In this document: positions 1 through 10,275 of the stretch, in pieces
Layout of the letters: each line of letters starts with the position of its first letter
How positions within the stretch are numbered: the stretch's first letter is position 1
Source: Erysipelotrichaceae bacterium
GTDB taxonomy: Bacteria; Bacillota_I; Bacilli_A; Erysipelotrichales; Erysipelotrichaceae
Direction of reading: 5' to 3'
DNA: 48,506 nucleotides
Assembly: GCA_017432545.1 (NCBI GenBank)
Contig: JAFRJA010000001.1
Span: 1 to 48,506, forward strand
Notes under the pieces: model-generated
Database searches by the model: none
What the model was told of the DNA's origin: nothing
Seen by the model: the letters and a program-made list of their open reading frames with translations, nothing else
Made by a program: the position numbers and the translations under genes

Positions 1-3000
1 GATGAAGTTTTATTTTCTATTACTAACCCGATTAGCTGAGAGTTAGTAAAATTCAAAGTTTCATTTTTACTTACAACAAATTCTTCGTAAAGCTTAGTTT
101 GAGCTGCAGCACTGCCACGTTTAACTGTGGTATCATAGCCAATAACAAATTGTTCTGCTACCTTTAGTGTCGAACCATACGGAACGGTTAAAGTCTTGCT
201 TTGGCCGGTTGTAAGTTCAAATGTCTGTACACCATTAACAAAATCATGAACATTGTAGTCATTATCTCCCCCGTCAATTGTTGCAGTGAAAGCAAATGGA
301 ACCACATTACCAGAATAGCCGCTGACGGTGTTTTTAACAGTAATAGTTTGTGTCTTTCTGACGTTCTTAAAAACTATGCTGCTATCAGTATCTTTAACTT
401 CTGAAACAGTTACATTAGAACCCCTTACAGGAGATCCGCCATTTAAAGAATAAGTGGTATCATAGATCGATTTATCTGTATCATCAATAGTCTTTTTTAC
501 TACGGTTTCTTCGACCTTTAATTTTGTTCCTTCCGGTAAATATAATTTTGTTTCACGGGAACTCTCCCCTTGTTCAAAATCAAAAGTGATTTTAACTTGA
601 CCGTTGTTGTCAGTCACAATTGGATTGTCCGGATCATCATCATTAAGAACATAATTACTTGCCGGGTTGCCATCTTCACGTGTCAGAGTAATCGTAAACT
701 CGAAAGGTTCAATATTCGATACTTTATTTTCAAGTTCTTTACACAAAACGATTTCGGCAAGTTTACGCACGTTATCAAAATTGATGTTTGCTCCATCATC
801 AGCAACTATAAAACTGAATATATTGTCATGCTCGGTATCCAGATCATCTATTGTTTCTGAGCCTTGTTTTGTGACCGCAGAAGCGGTAATGCGATAGTTT
901 TCATCATCGACTTCAGTTATTTCCAATTTAGCACCAACCGGAGCAACAAAGTCAAAACCACTGGAATCATAATTTATTGGCGATATATTAACAGACGCGA
1001 CTCCATCTGAATCAGTTACTAACCCTTCTTTAAGCTCGAAACCAGATACAGCTGTTCCATCAGTATCTGTCAATTTTAAGTCGAAGCTAAATTCCTTAGA
1101 TTCTTCGCTTCCAAGTAATCTGTCAACCAGTGACTTGCTTAATGTAACTGCGGAAAGCCTTCTTGTATTGGTTGCAGTAAGTTCCGTGTTGCCATCCAAC
1201 GCAAACACACCTTCTTCACTTACATCGACCTGTTGAGAAATATCTTTGTTTATTGCTGTATAATCTGGGTCATAATTAGAATCAGCTTCACTGATTGTAT
1301 AAGTACCAACCGGTAATGGAGTGATAGTTATTTCATCATTTGCTTTAACATTATAAAAGACAATTGAACCAGGTTTGTTTGATCTAGAAGGAGTTACTAC
1401 ATAGTTAACGGAACCATCAATTGTATAAGTGCTCTTACGAATTGATGCTGAAGTCAGGGTAATCGTGAACGTATCATTTGGATTAGCACCAGCTGAATCA
1501 GCCACTTTTTTGATCTTTAAATATAAACCATCCCAAACGATATTGGTTGAAGTACCTTCTTTGAGTTTGCCGCGATAATCATAAAGGTCATTTACAAAGC
1601 GATTAAGATTTGCTGTAATTTCATATTCAGAACTGGCGAACTGTTCACCTATCTCACGATGCGATTCCATTCCCCAAACACCGATCAGAGCATCAGCCTG
1701 AAGGCCAGGAGAAATAACGTTGATAATATTATCACTATCAGCACCAAGATAGATGTTTGCAGCAGAGCCAGAAGCATTTGTGTTATCGAAAATAACCGGA
1801 GATCCATAAAGATTGATAACACAAGCAGTATCTTCGACAGTAACCGCGCCATCATTTGTACTGATATTATTTCTGATGCTTCCACCACTCATATTCAAAG
1901 TACCGCCAGCAAGATAAATAGCGGAACCGCTTGCTGCCGTGTTACTGTTTATTTCGGTATTACTGACCATATTTACTACGCCAGTACTATAAATTGCGCC
2001 ACCCTTTCCACTACTCTTCGAATTCTGAAGATACACATTCTGATTAAGGCTTAAAGAACCAGTGTTATAGATTAAGCCTCCATTAGCGTTCGCTGTACAG
2101 GAATCTTTAGCACCATCCAGCCATACATTTTCCAAAATCAGATTGCCATTATTGGTGAAAAGACTTCCCCCAGAATTATATCTGGTAATAATAGCTGTAT
2201 CTGTATTGTCAGTTCTATCAGTAACAAATGGAAAATCTGTCCCAGAAGTTGCAGCTGTAGTTAAAGTGATTTTTTCTCCTTCTTCAACAACAAAACTGTC
2301 AGTTGATGGCATATTATAGTCAACCAGCATCTGAATTGTTGCTTCACCATGGAAGTTTTCGGAGAAATTACGTATAAACTGAAGTGCACTTTTCAGCGAT
2401 TCAAACAGTTTTGTTTGTAATACGCCTTCGTTGTTTTCAAATTCAACCTTACAAATAACCTTTAAAGTGTTAACAAAGTTTACACTAACATTGGTCTGAG
2501 CTGTTGTATCATATTTAAATACACGGCCACTTTCGGTATCAATATCCGTGGTCTGAGATTCTGTAGTGACTTCATATTCCGGATTAAAATTCTCGGTTAT
2601 AGTCACTGTTACACCAACCGGAACAGTTAGAACGATTGAATCGAGATCCTTAACTCCAAAATCCACTTCGCCGTTCCAGTCTGTTGTTAAAGATTCTCCA
2701 ACAGTATAGCTTCTGATAGGATTATCGCCTTTCTCAAGAAGCAGGGTGAAAGGGAAAGGAGTTATATGGGATTCATGACGTTCATCGTCTTTAACTTCTT
2801 TGCTGACTGTTAACTGTACCGTTTCTGGAGCAATACTATTCTTTATGGAAATCTGTTTATTATCCTCATCTGGAACATATGTTTCATCACCGAAAGAAGG
2901 AATATTTTCAAAAACATAATAGTAATATGGATTCTCATAATTATCCTTTTTATCGAGATCATTAATCGTCATTGTCCAGTTCTGTTCTTTGCCGAAGCTG

Positions 3001-6000
3001 AGATTGCTGCGAACTTTTCTGAGACTGCTTACAAAAGTTTCCATCTCTTCACGAGTGACATTTCCTTCACGGATTCCTTCAGGTATCATCTCTGTTGAGC
3101 GGTAAACATCAAAAGTCACAGTTGACTGCTGAGCTAAAACAGATTCATCGGTAACGAGATCACCATCATAATCGTACCAGTATTTTTCGACCGTTAATGA
3201 AGTTGCCTGTTTATTGCGGACAATATAAACGCCAGCATCAGAAACACCATATTCCTGTGTATAGTCAGAAATAATATCGGTATCCCCGGCTATATAAACA
3301 TGTTCTTCCTTGATTGAATAAGTGATCTGATTATTCTGATCATCTCTGGTCGGGAGATCAGTAAATGCCTTATTGTTATATGGAGCATAGCTGGTCAATG
3401 AAATAGTCAGAGGTTCATTTTCTGAATCTAAAACAGGAACCGGATCTGCTCCATTAACAGACATATACAAACCGACTACTACCTCTTGAACATTGCCAGG
3501 CCATCTGTTTCCCTGCCAGGTCTTCATAACCGGGATCGTAATAGTTTCTTTCTGGTTATCAAGAGAAAGGCTTTCGTATGTTTCTGTCAGATTGACTGCC
3601 GTTTCGCCTTCCGGCAAATCAGCCAGGATGCTTGGAATCAGTTCTGCATCATTGCAGAAATAGAAATAGGTCTTTAATGGATTACTGGGCAACAGATAAT
3701 GCTCTGGAGCCGTTGTTTCTTCAACATAGTAAAGAACTTCTGATTCAAAATAAGAAGCACTGCTGCTGATTACCACCAGGCCGTCATCACCAGTAGTATA
3801 ACTGGCTACTGATTGATCATTTTTTGCTTTTTTAACCGTAAATACAGCACCGGAAAGAGTTTCTCCGGTTGATTTATTCATCTTGGTGATAGTCAGTTTT
3901 GGTTCTTCATATTCATTATCAATGACAATATTGAAACTGCTGCCAAGGTTTTCATTTGTAACCGTGAATTCCATTGGCTTGTCATCATTTTCTGAGTCTC
4001 CAGAACCAACGATCAGATAATAAGTTGCACTGGCAATAACACCTTCACCGATATCCCAAGGTATCTGATTTTCTTCAATCACTCTATATCTCTGACCGAC
4101 TTCAAAAGGATTATCTTCTGTGCCGTAAGAAAAGGTTAAGCTGCCATTAACGAAATCAGAATAAGGATGACGTTCTAATTCTTCCCACGCACCAGTACTG
4201 TTGTTTCTCTTCTGCAGAACAGCTATTATATTATTCTGCTGGTCGGTTCTTAAACTGTAGTTCCCGGAAAAACGTATTGAGACATTTAAACTAGCTTCTT
4301 CAGCATATAGACGAACTTTTATTGTATCTCCGTTGTAATAAGTCCAAACTCCACCGGAATTGTAGCTCGGATCATCAGTGATCATAAAGTTATAGAGGGT
4401 GCTATCCCGTTTATATCCTTCCGGAGTCTTGATCATTTCCAGATAATAAGCTGTATTCTTTTCAATGGCAACATCGCCTTCTTCTTCATTAAGTTCGATA
4501 TTTACCCATCCGTTTTCATTGGTTGTAAAAGTAACGCCTTCACCTGTATTGTCACCTTTTTTGAAAGACAACGGACGTTTGTTGGCATCCAAAAGAATGA
4601 ATTGTGCACCAGAAATGCCGGTCTGCATATTGGCATCACCATAGACATACAACTTAACCATGTATTTGCCAGTATTACCGGCAACATCAGAGGCGCTAGG
4701 ATATATGACATGACTCTCATCTGTTGTAATATGGTCAATTTCACCATCAGAATCTTTCAGTAAAGCAGTATTTCCGAAATCAGCCACTTCACCGGCATTA
4801 GCCGCAATTCTGGTGCGATAAGAAATCGTGACCTTTGTTTCATCAGGAATGACAAAAGTTCCGGTCGATCCCCGGTAATCATAAGTAACACCACTGGTTA
4901 CCTGAATACTTGAATAATCTATTGACTGATTAGAGGTAAAAGTATCATTAAGAGTTAATGGATTACCATCATTAAGCTTAAGAAGTTTTGAATTGACATC
5001 AATCTGCCAGGTTGCCCAGCTGCCATCAATATCAATCATTTCCTTGGAAAGAAATTCATCAATTTGAAGAACACCATCAGCTGTTTCAGACACAACATAA
5101 TTACCTGTGCTATCAGTAGTCGTACCGAGTATTACACCGGAGAATGTTACTTCATAGCTTCCAATTGCAGTCCCACTGCCTTCAGCACGAACGGTATTTG
5201 GGAAAGTCAGACCTTCTACACTGGAAGTAAAACCGCTTAATGTTTTCTCACTTCCATCATAGTTTCGCCAGCCGCTCTTGGCGGTGAGTGTAACTGGAAT
5301 TGCTGTAATAGTAAAAGTTCCCGGAATATACGAAACAAGATAATTGCCCTGTTCCTCATCTCCGCTAGGTGTAATGGTGTAAGTTCCAACATTTTCACCT
5401 TCTCTACGGCTCAGACTGTAGACAATGGTATCACTGCCGATCAGACCAGCAACCTCAGCGCTAAGCTCCGGTTCATCACCATTAAATTGTTTAGAATTAT
5501 CGTTAGCTGTAACAGTGACGGGTCGTTTACTGATCGTAGAAGTAACACTTTTAACTGCTACATCATAGTAATCTTCATCACCTATAACTTTATAGTAGAT
5601 CGTGTATTCATCCGGTAATATAGCAACAGGAATGTTTGCCGAGTAATCTCCATCTTCACTCAAACTGTACACAAGCATGCCGCCACTTGTAGAACCGGCG
5701 CTTACTAAAGCCTGAGCTTCACCGTTATAAACAGGATTCAAAGCCTCAGGAGCAGTCACTTCAGGAGTAAGTTTATCCGCGTAGCTCACTGAAATCTTAA
5801 CTACCTGGTTATTACTTAACGTGAGGGTCAATGTACCAACAGCATTAAACGTTTCAGAAAAACTGAGTTGCCAATCATCACTATCTTGAATCTTCTCAAT
5901 AACAATAAGATCTAAATCTGATGTAACAGTGCTAACATCGCTGGTATTAAAATCTGAAATATTCAATTCTGTGAGCAGATTACTTAAAAGGATAGTTGAA

Positions 6001-7085
6001 GTATCGCCTTCTAACTTGAACGCGTACTCTTTTGTTTCCGAACTTACGGTATAGGCAAAAACCACAAAAACAGACAAGCCGTCTGTAACAAATTTGACTG
6101 TATCGTCTTCGATATCCGATTCAATAACATCGACCTGATCATTTTCATCACCATGAATGTGAACGATATCAAGATTATCGTACTGACCAAAGTCCTCATT
6201 CAACAGCTTGATTGATATAGAAACATCTCCGGAAGGCTGATATTCTTCTCCTGTTTCAGGATCTATAAAGCTGATATCAAAAGCCTTTGCCAGAAGGACG
6301 TTATCATTTGTATCACACAGTTTATCAACTGATTTTTCTACATAAGTATCATAATCGCTATCGTCTTCTCTGATCTCCGAAACAATCATTTCCGCATCCA
6401 AAGGAATACCGGAATCAGCATCATAAGAAGCCTGAACGACATACGAATTATCATCTGAAGCTTTGATCACCTTTTCCTTGACCGTCTGAGCAAGAGCAAC
6501 AACAGGGAAAGAAGTTTCAGTTTTGCTATCACTTGAGAATTCAAAAGAAATATCATCGTCATCATTTACGATCGTATCGGCTGTAACACCATTTATCAGA
6601 GTATTCTCATCATTAAAAGCGATGACATTCGAACTCTCGATTACTAATTCCTTTTCTTCATCTTCCTTTTCTTCAGCAAGAACAAGCTTGACGCTGACTT
6701 TATTCTGAGGAATAACAGTTTTTCCTTCCTTATCAAGAATCGAAATCTGTAAGTAAGAACAGAGCTTGAAATCTTCGTTTTCCCACTTCAGAAGGCCTTT
6801 CGTCTTAGCTGCATATTCACTGTAATCCTCAGTTTCAGTATCGATCTGTTCAACTTTCAATACTGAACCATCCGGAATCTTGGAATCCTCATCATAAGTT
6901 AAAACGACCGTATATTCTTCATTCTCATAAGTTAAAGTCTTATTCTCGAGAGCTGAGAGATTATTAACCGGAATATTGCTTATCAGAAGCAAAAAGGTTA
7001 CAAAGCTCATGAAAAAACGTTGGATGGTTTTTTCCACTGTTTCTTCATGTTTTTTCATCATTTTTAATAATCTAATTCTATCCAT
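1..7085 (-). CDS. Giant secreted multidomain surface adhesin (Cna_B/SpaA, MBG, FctA-like), C-terminus outside window
   Basis: The frame is open from ATG at 7085 (AGAAGGG just upstream) to the window edge: at least 2,361 residues, C-terminus missing. Residues 1-46 are a long Gram-positive signal peptide (KTIQRFFMSFVTFLLLIS). Two related repeats containing DEDSKIPDGS and DADSGIPLDA fill about 50-360. MBG-like domains (PVTVTANDNSKQFNGDEP) start near 520 and 597. SpaA/Cna_B prealbumin-like domains follow near 807, 1060 (KLTITKMNKSTGETLSGAVF) and 1180 (VMKTWQGN). FctA/Spy0128-like domains lie near 1420 and repeatedly from about 1970 to 2290. A right-handed beta-helix-like stretch rich in asparagine and glycine spans about 1570-1820. 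Such domains form stalks stabilised by Lys-Asn isopeptide bonds and mediate adhesion. Whether an LPXTG signal exists cannot be seen. It lies directly downstream of the minor pilin genes, so a role in surface attachment beside the type IV pili is inferred. Confidence 0.9.
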   Translation of the reverse strand, partial: MDRIRLLKMMKKHEETVEKTIQRFFMSFVTFLLLISNIPVNNLSALENKTLTYENEEYTVVLTYDEDSKIPDGSVLKVEQIDTETEDYSEYAAKTKGLLKWENEDFKLCSYLQISILDKEGKTVIPQNKVSVKLVLAEEKEDEEKELVIESSNVIAFNDENTLINGVTADTIVNDDDDISFEFSSDSKTETSFPVVALAQTVKEKVIKASDDNSYVVQASYDADSGIPLDAEMIVSEIREDDSDYDTYVEKSVDKLCDTNDNVLLAKAFDISFIDPETGEEYQPSGDVSISIKLLNEDFGQYDNLDIVHIHGDENDQVDVIESDIEDDTVKFVTDGLSVFVVFAYTVSSETKEYAFKLEGDTSTILLSNLLTELNISDFNTSDVSTVTSDLDLIVIEKIQDSDDWQLSFSETFNAVGTLTLTLSNNQVVKISVSYADKLTPEVTAPEALNPVYNGEAQALVSAGSTSGGMLVYSLSEDGDYSANIPVAILPDEYTIYYKVIGDEDYYDVAVKSVTSTISKRPVTVTANDNSKQFNGDEPELSAEVAGLIGSDTIVYSLSRREGENVGTYTITPSGDEEQGNYLVSYIPGTFTITAIPVTLTAKSGWRNYDGSEKTLSGFTSSVEGLTFPNTVRAEGSGTAIGSYEVTFSGVILGTTTDSTGNYVVSETADGVLQIDEFLSKEMIDIDGSWATWQIDVNSKLLKLNDGNPLTLNDTFTSNQSIDYSSIQVTSGVTYDYRGSTGTFVIPDETKVTISYRTRIAANAGEVADFGNTALLKDSDGEIDHITTDESHVIYPSASDVAGNTGKYMVKLYVYGDANMQTGISGAQFILLDANKRPLSFKKGDNTGEGVTFTTNENGWVNIELNEEEGDVAIEKNTAYYLEMIKTPEGYKRDSTLYNFMITDDPSYNSGGVWTYYNGDTIKVRLYAEEASLNVSIRFSGNYSLRTDQQNNIIAVLQKRNNSTGAWEELERHPYSDFVNGSLTFSYGTEDNPFEVGQRYRVIEENQIPWDIGEGVIASATYYLIVGSGDSENDDKPMEFTVTNENLGSSFNIVIDNEYEEPKLTITKMNKSTGETLSGAVFTVKKAKNDQSVASYTTGDDGLVVISSSASYFESEVLYYVEETTAPEHYLLPSNPLKTYFYFCNDAELIPSILADLPEGETAVNLTETYESLSLDNQKETITIPVMKTWQGNRWPGNVQEVVVGLYMSVNGADPVPVLDSENEPLTISLTSYAPYNNKAFTDLPTRDDQNNQITYSIKEEHVYIAGDTDIISDYTQEYGVSDAGVYIVRNKQATSLTVEKYWYDYDGDLVTDESVLAQQSTVTFDVYRSTEMIPEGIREGNVTREEMETFVSSLRKVRSNLSFGKEQNWTMTINDLDKKDNYENPYYYYVFENIPSFGDETYVPDEDNKQISIKNSIAPETVQLTVSKEVKDDERHESHITPFPFTLLLEKGDNPIRSYTVGESLTTDWNGEVDFGVKDLDSIVLTVPVGVTVTITENFNPEYEVTTESQTTDIDTESGRVFKYDTTAQTNVSVNFVNTLKVICKVEFENNEGVLQTKLFESLKSALQFIRNFSENFHGEATIQMLVDYNMPSTDSFVVEEGEKITLTTAATSGTDFPFVTDRTDNTDTAIITRYNSGGSLFTNNGNLILENVWLDGAKDSCTANANGGLIYNTGSLSLNQNVYLQNSKSSGKGGAIYSTGVVNMVSNTEINSNTAASGSAIYLAGGTLNMSGGSIRNNISTNDGAVTVEDTACVINLYGSPVIFDNTNASGSAANIYLGADSDNIINVISPGLQADALIGVWGMESHREIGEQFASSEYEITANLNRFVNDLYDYRGKLKEGTSTNIVWDGLYLKIKKVADSAGANPNDTFTITLTSASIRKSTYTIDGSVNYVVTPSRSNKPGSIVFYNVKANDEITITPLPVGTYTISEADSNYDPDYTAINKDISQQVDVSEEGVFALDGNTELTATNTRRLSAVTLSKSLVDRLLGSEESKEFSFDLKLTDTDGTAVSGFELKEGLVTDSDGVASVNISPINYDSSGFDFVAPVGAKLEITEVDDENYRITASAVTKQGSETIDDLDTEHDNIFSFIVADDGANINFDNVRKLAEIVLCKELENKVSNIEPFEFTITLTREDGNPASNYVLNDDDPDNPIVTDNNGQVKITFDFEQGESSRETKLYLPEGTKLKVEETVVKKTIDDTDKSIYDTTYSLNGGSPVRGSNVTVSEVKDTDSSIVFKNVRKTQTITVKNTVSGYSGNVVPFAFTATIDGGDNDYNVHDFVNGVQTFELTTGQSKTLTVPYGSTLKVAEQFVIGYDTTVKRGSAAAQTKLYEEFVVSKNETLNFTNSQLIGLVIENKTS

Positions 7086-7108
7086 TTTACCCTTCTGCCT
7101 ATCCTTTA

Positions 7109-7138
7109 ATTATATAATAAGCAGTCTTATCCTTACAA
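7109..7138 (-). promoter_or_regulatory. Putative promoter of the giant adhesin gene
   Basis: On the minus strand TTGTAA (7133-7138), an 18-base spacer and a perfect TATAAT (7109-7114) lie between the stop of the GLUG pilin gene and the adhesin start. The region is AT-rich, so chance matches are possible. If real, the adhesin can be expressed apart from the pilin operon. Confidence 0.5.
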
Positions 7139-7158
7139 AACCCTTCTCATTCTTTTTT

Positions 7159-9360
7159 TCACTCGTTGACAACCAGTGTTTCATATATTGGCCAGTCACC
7201 GTAATGTGTTTTCACATAACCGGACGGTTCGATCATAGTCAGCTCGGCAATATTCTGATAATGATAGCTCTCAGGCAAGGTTGAATCATAAGGCAAAGCA
7301 TCATTCTTTGATGTATTGCTGCTTATGAAATGAATGTAAGAGTATGCCGCACCATGAGAAGCTGAAGCAACATCAGCAGCTTTGACTCCTGTAGCTTCTT
7401 CCCTGTTGCCGACTGCCTTTAATTTCGAATTGTTGGCGATCGCCAGATATGTACAATCAGAATACGTAGCTGATTGATCCAAACCGATGAAACCGCCTTT
7501 ATTCGTGACCGTATCATCTGAAATTTTGACATAACCGACCGAATAACAGTTAATGAAGGAATAAGATTCATTACTATTTTTGCCACTAGCTGTACCGGCA
7601 AAACCACCGGCGCCAGATCTGCCATCGACTGAAGTGGTTGTATAGCTGTTTTTAGCAGTACTGCTCTTGCTTTGTCCAATCAGTCCACCTGCATAACCGC
7701 CTGTTGATACTACATCGATCTGGTCCTGTTTATATTTTCCGTTTTCGGTATGACCGGCAGCATAACAGCTGTCAATGACCGTATTATCCGCTATTCCGAC
7801 CAGCCCGCCGGCATAGGATCCGCCATTAACAACTACGGCAGCAAGCGAAGAATTGATATTACTTGAACTGCTGGCTTCACCTACCAGACCGCCAGCCACG
7901 GTAGAAGCAGAGATCCTGGAAATACCGGTGCTGTCATGAACAGCCACGTTTTCAATCACTGTTTCTGATACACGTCCTGCCAGAGCTCCGGCATAGCCAT
8001 TATCACCGATCGCATTGATCCTGAAATCGAGCAATTCCAGGTCTTTGATGGTTTTGCCATTGGCAGTCGAAAACAAGCCAACGTTCCCGGTTGAAGAAGC
8101 ATCTATCTTGGATATTTTATGATTCTTTCCATCATATGAATTGATATATGATGGCATCTGTACAGGGTAATATTTTCCTGCATCCGTCATTGTTTCATCT
8201 TTCTCATCCGGTTTATATACCTGGGAACTTGTACCACCAACTTTTTCCAGGAAACCATCCCACGCCAGATCAACTGACTGTTCAGCAGAAGTAATGGTAT
8301 TAACCGCAAGTTTCGATACTTCCGGATCAAGATTTTCCAGATGACGAATATTATTTATTTCAGCATTAGCATTAGTGGTCTCATCACCAAAAATGCTGTT
8401 TGTTCCTTTTTTGTCACTGAAAGCTAATTTACATAGACTATTATCAACAAAAACCTTGGCCTGTACTGAGATATTTTCACCGGGGATCAGATTATCCGTT
8501 CCTTTTATTTCCGGATGATCACTACTGGAATCGCCATTGCAGAAAAGATCATAGAAGTGCATTCCTGATTCTGTAATACTGTCAAGGACATACTCTGTCT
8601 CACCACTTAACACCAGATCGATATATCTGCTCTTACCACTTTTCAAACCAGTAACAACAATTCTGAGTTTAGCATCAGGATATTTATCCATAATTGCTTC
8701 AGCATTTGTGATCTTTACCTTAAGTCTTTCGGCATTTTCAATAATCAGTTTCGGTTCAGGAAGATCATCAATATAGTTTAATGTGTTAGCTTCCTCTCCG
8801 CCATAATATCCGATAACTGAATCTTCGGTATATTCTCTTCTCTTCTTTTTATTATCATCGCCACGATATCCGCTCATTAAAGTATCATATTCTGCCTCTT
8901 TAAATTCATGACCGTATTTTGAACTTGGCTTTGAATAAAAGACATCCAGAATTCTTGCCGACTGTTTATGATAACGGATAATATAAGAACCACCTTGTCT
9001 GACTGTCTCATCAATTGAAGCAAAAGGTAGCATTAATGATAATGAGTTATTATCATTTAATATTGATTTACTGCTGCCGACAACATAATAGAATACGCCT
9101 TCCTCATCGCCTGAAATTTCAGCTGTGCCAAAGTCCTCACTGCCTAAATAGCTCTCATTATCAACCATGGATATATGATTCTGCGCGGAGATAAAGATCT
9201 CTTTTGCGATCGAATCAAACTCCATCTGTTTCAGAATTCGCCAATAATGGCTGATCGCAATAAAGCCCAAAGCGGCTAAAATAGCTATTATTGCTATAAC
9301 AGCCATTAACTCAGCCAAAGTGAAACCTTTATTTTTCTGTTTAGATCTACAGTTATTCAT
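7159..9360 (-). CDS. Large GLUG-repeat minor pilin (adhesive tip pilin candidate)
   Basis: A 733-residue prepilin. The N-terminus has a short basic leader and a class III signal, KNKGFTLAELMAVIAIIAI, with Gly at -1 and Glu at +5, followed by a hydrophobic helix to about residue 35. The body is far larger than a usual 130-200 residue pilin. Residues about 455-640 carry GLUG-type repeats (AGGLVGEAS, AGGLVGIAD, AGGLIGQSK, AGGFAGTAS), a beta-rich module known from bacterial adhesins and surface enzymes. The ATG at 9360 is chosen over a GTG at 9369 because AGGTGG lies seven bases upstream of it. It overlaps the end of the previous pilin gene by eight bases, so it is translationally coupled. I infer a pilus-tip or pilus-incorporated adhesin processed by the PilD of this locus. 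Confidence 0.9.
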   Translation of the reverse strand: MNNCRSKQKNKGFTLAELMAVIAIIAILAALGFIAISHYWRILKQMEFDSIAKEIFISAQNHISMVDNESYLGSEDFGTAEISGDEEGVFYYVVGSSKSILNDNNSLSLMLPFASIDETVRQGGSYIIRYHKQSARILDVFYSKPSSKYGHEFKEAEYDTLMSGYRGDDNKKKRREYTEDSVIGYYGGEEANTLNYIDDLPEPKLIIENAERLKVKITNAEAIMDKYPDAKLRIVVTGLKSGKSRYIDLVLSGETEYVLDSITESGMHFYDLFCNGDSSSDHPEIKGTDNLIPGENISVQAKVFVDNSLCKLAFSDKKGTNSIFGDETTNANAEINNIRHLENLDPEVSKLAVNTITSAEQSVDLAWDGFLEKVGGTSSQVYKPDEKDETMTDAGKYYPVQMPSYINSYDGKNHKISKIDASSTGNVGLFSTANGKTIKDLELLDFRINAIGDNGYAGALAGRVSETVIENVAVHDSTGISRISASTVAGGLVGEASSSSNINSSLAAVVVNGGSYAGGLVGIADNTVIDSCYAAGHTENGKYKQDQIDVVSTGGYAGGLIGQSKSSTAKNSYTTTSVDGRSGAGGFAGTASGKNSNESYSFINCYSVGYVKISDDTVTNKGGFIGLDQSATYSDCTYLAIANNSKLKAVGNREEATGVKAADVASASHGAAYSYIHFISSNTSKNDALPYDSTLPESYHYQNIAELTMIEPSGYVKTHYGDWPIYETLVVNE

Positions 9361-9916
9361 CACTACCACCTGCAGTTTTCATGATCATTCTGACTTTATA
9401 CTCTTCCAGCTCAACATCCGGAATAACTGTCGTTGTATCCGAGCTGTTCTTCTTATAGACTTTAATATTATTGAACGTTACAACATCATCAGTCTTACTT
9501 GCTCCCGAAAAGGCTACAACAAACTTTTTTGAAGCAGCTGAATCAGAAACAAGAAGCATGGTCTCCGATTCTGAAGGGCCATAGTTTTTTGTAACACTGA
9601 TTGACTGAGCATCATCACCATCCACTGTACTTTCTAAGACACAGTACCAGCCATTGGCATCATAGTAATCAATTGTGGTGGTGTTACCGGACTTGTCTAT
9701 ATTCACATCCGTTGCCATATCAAGTTCATCTCTAAGACAGGTTGCCGTAGTCGTAAGAAGCAACTGGGCATTTGCCACATCTACAACCTTCCGATATGCA
9801 TTGGCAGCAGCCGGTATCCCGGCGGCCACGATTGCGGTCGCCAAAAGCATAATTGCTATTGCCAGCAACAGTTCTGCTAAAGAAAAACCATTTCTGTTAA
9901 GCTTGTTCTTTATCAT
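9353..9916 (-). CDS. Type IV minor pilin with canonical class III signal
   Basis: A 187-residue prepilin. The signal NRNGFSLAELLLAIAIMLLA has Gly at -1 and Glu at +5, followed by a hydrophobic helix. The rest is a hydrophilic globular domain without cysteines that I do not recognise further; its central part (YDANGWYCVLE) carries one Cys only. The start ATG overlaps the upstream gene stop (ATGA), and the gene overlaps the GLUG pilin downstream. It is the third of four minor pilin genes transcribed together. A role as a structural or priming minor pilin is inferred from position and signal. Confidence 0.88.
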   Translation of the reverse strand: MIKNKLNRNGFSLAELLLAIAIMLLATAIVAAGIPAAANAYRKVVDVANAQLLLTTTATCLRDELDMATDVNIDKSGNTTTIDYYDANGWYCVLESTVDGDDAQSISVTKNYGPSESETMLLVSDSAASKKFVVAFSGASKTDDVVTFNNIKVYKKNSSDTTTVIPDVELEEYKVRMIMKTAGGSDE

Positions 9917-10275
9917 CAGTCTCCAACACCAACTTTTTTTACAAAAGAAATGACTTCATTGCTATTCATTACATCATTCACAAAAACATAGATATTGATA
10001 TTATGCGAATCGGATTCATTGGTTACTTTTTCATTATCAAATGATATCTCTCCTATTTTCGAATCTGTTTCAACTTCCTGTTGAACCACAATCAAGTCTT
10101 TCGCATTATATTCCTTGATCTTATTGTTACTGGAAGTAATGATCCTGGAAGTAGAATTGATCGCTGAAGCCAGAATAATCAGACCTAATGCCGCGACTAA
10201 CAAAGCTATCAGCGTTTCAGCTATGCTTTCACCATTGTTATTCCTGATTTTCTTAAATAATAATTCAGTCATCAT
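9916..10275 (-). CDS. Type IV minor pilin, PilV/GspI-like size
   Basis: A small prepilin of 119 residues. The class III signal is NNNGESIAETLIALLVAALG: Gly at -1, Glu at +5, but Glu rather than Phe/Met at +1, which is unusual. The GESIAETLIA arrangement resembles PilV/GspI-type minor pseudopilins of other systems. Two tandem ATG codons are possible starts (10275 and 10272). The gene overlaps both neighbours, indicating tight translational coupling within the minor pilin operon. No other domain is recognisable. Confidence 0.82.
   Translation of the reverse strand: MMTELLFKKIRNNNGESIAETLIALLVAALGLIILASAINSTSRIITSSNNKIKEYNAKDLIVVQQEVETDSKIGEISFDNEKVTNESDSHNINIYVFVNDVMNSNEVISFVKKVGVGD

Noticed and set aside
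201..6708. Many short open frames on the plus strand across the giant adhesin and pilus genes
   Set aside because: They lie opposite or inside long coding frames with clear domains, lack ribosome sites and show no family features; they are antisense shadows.
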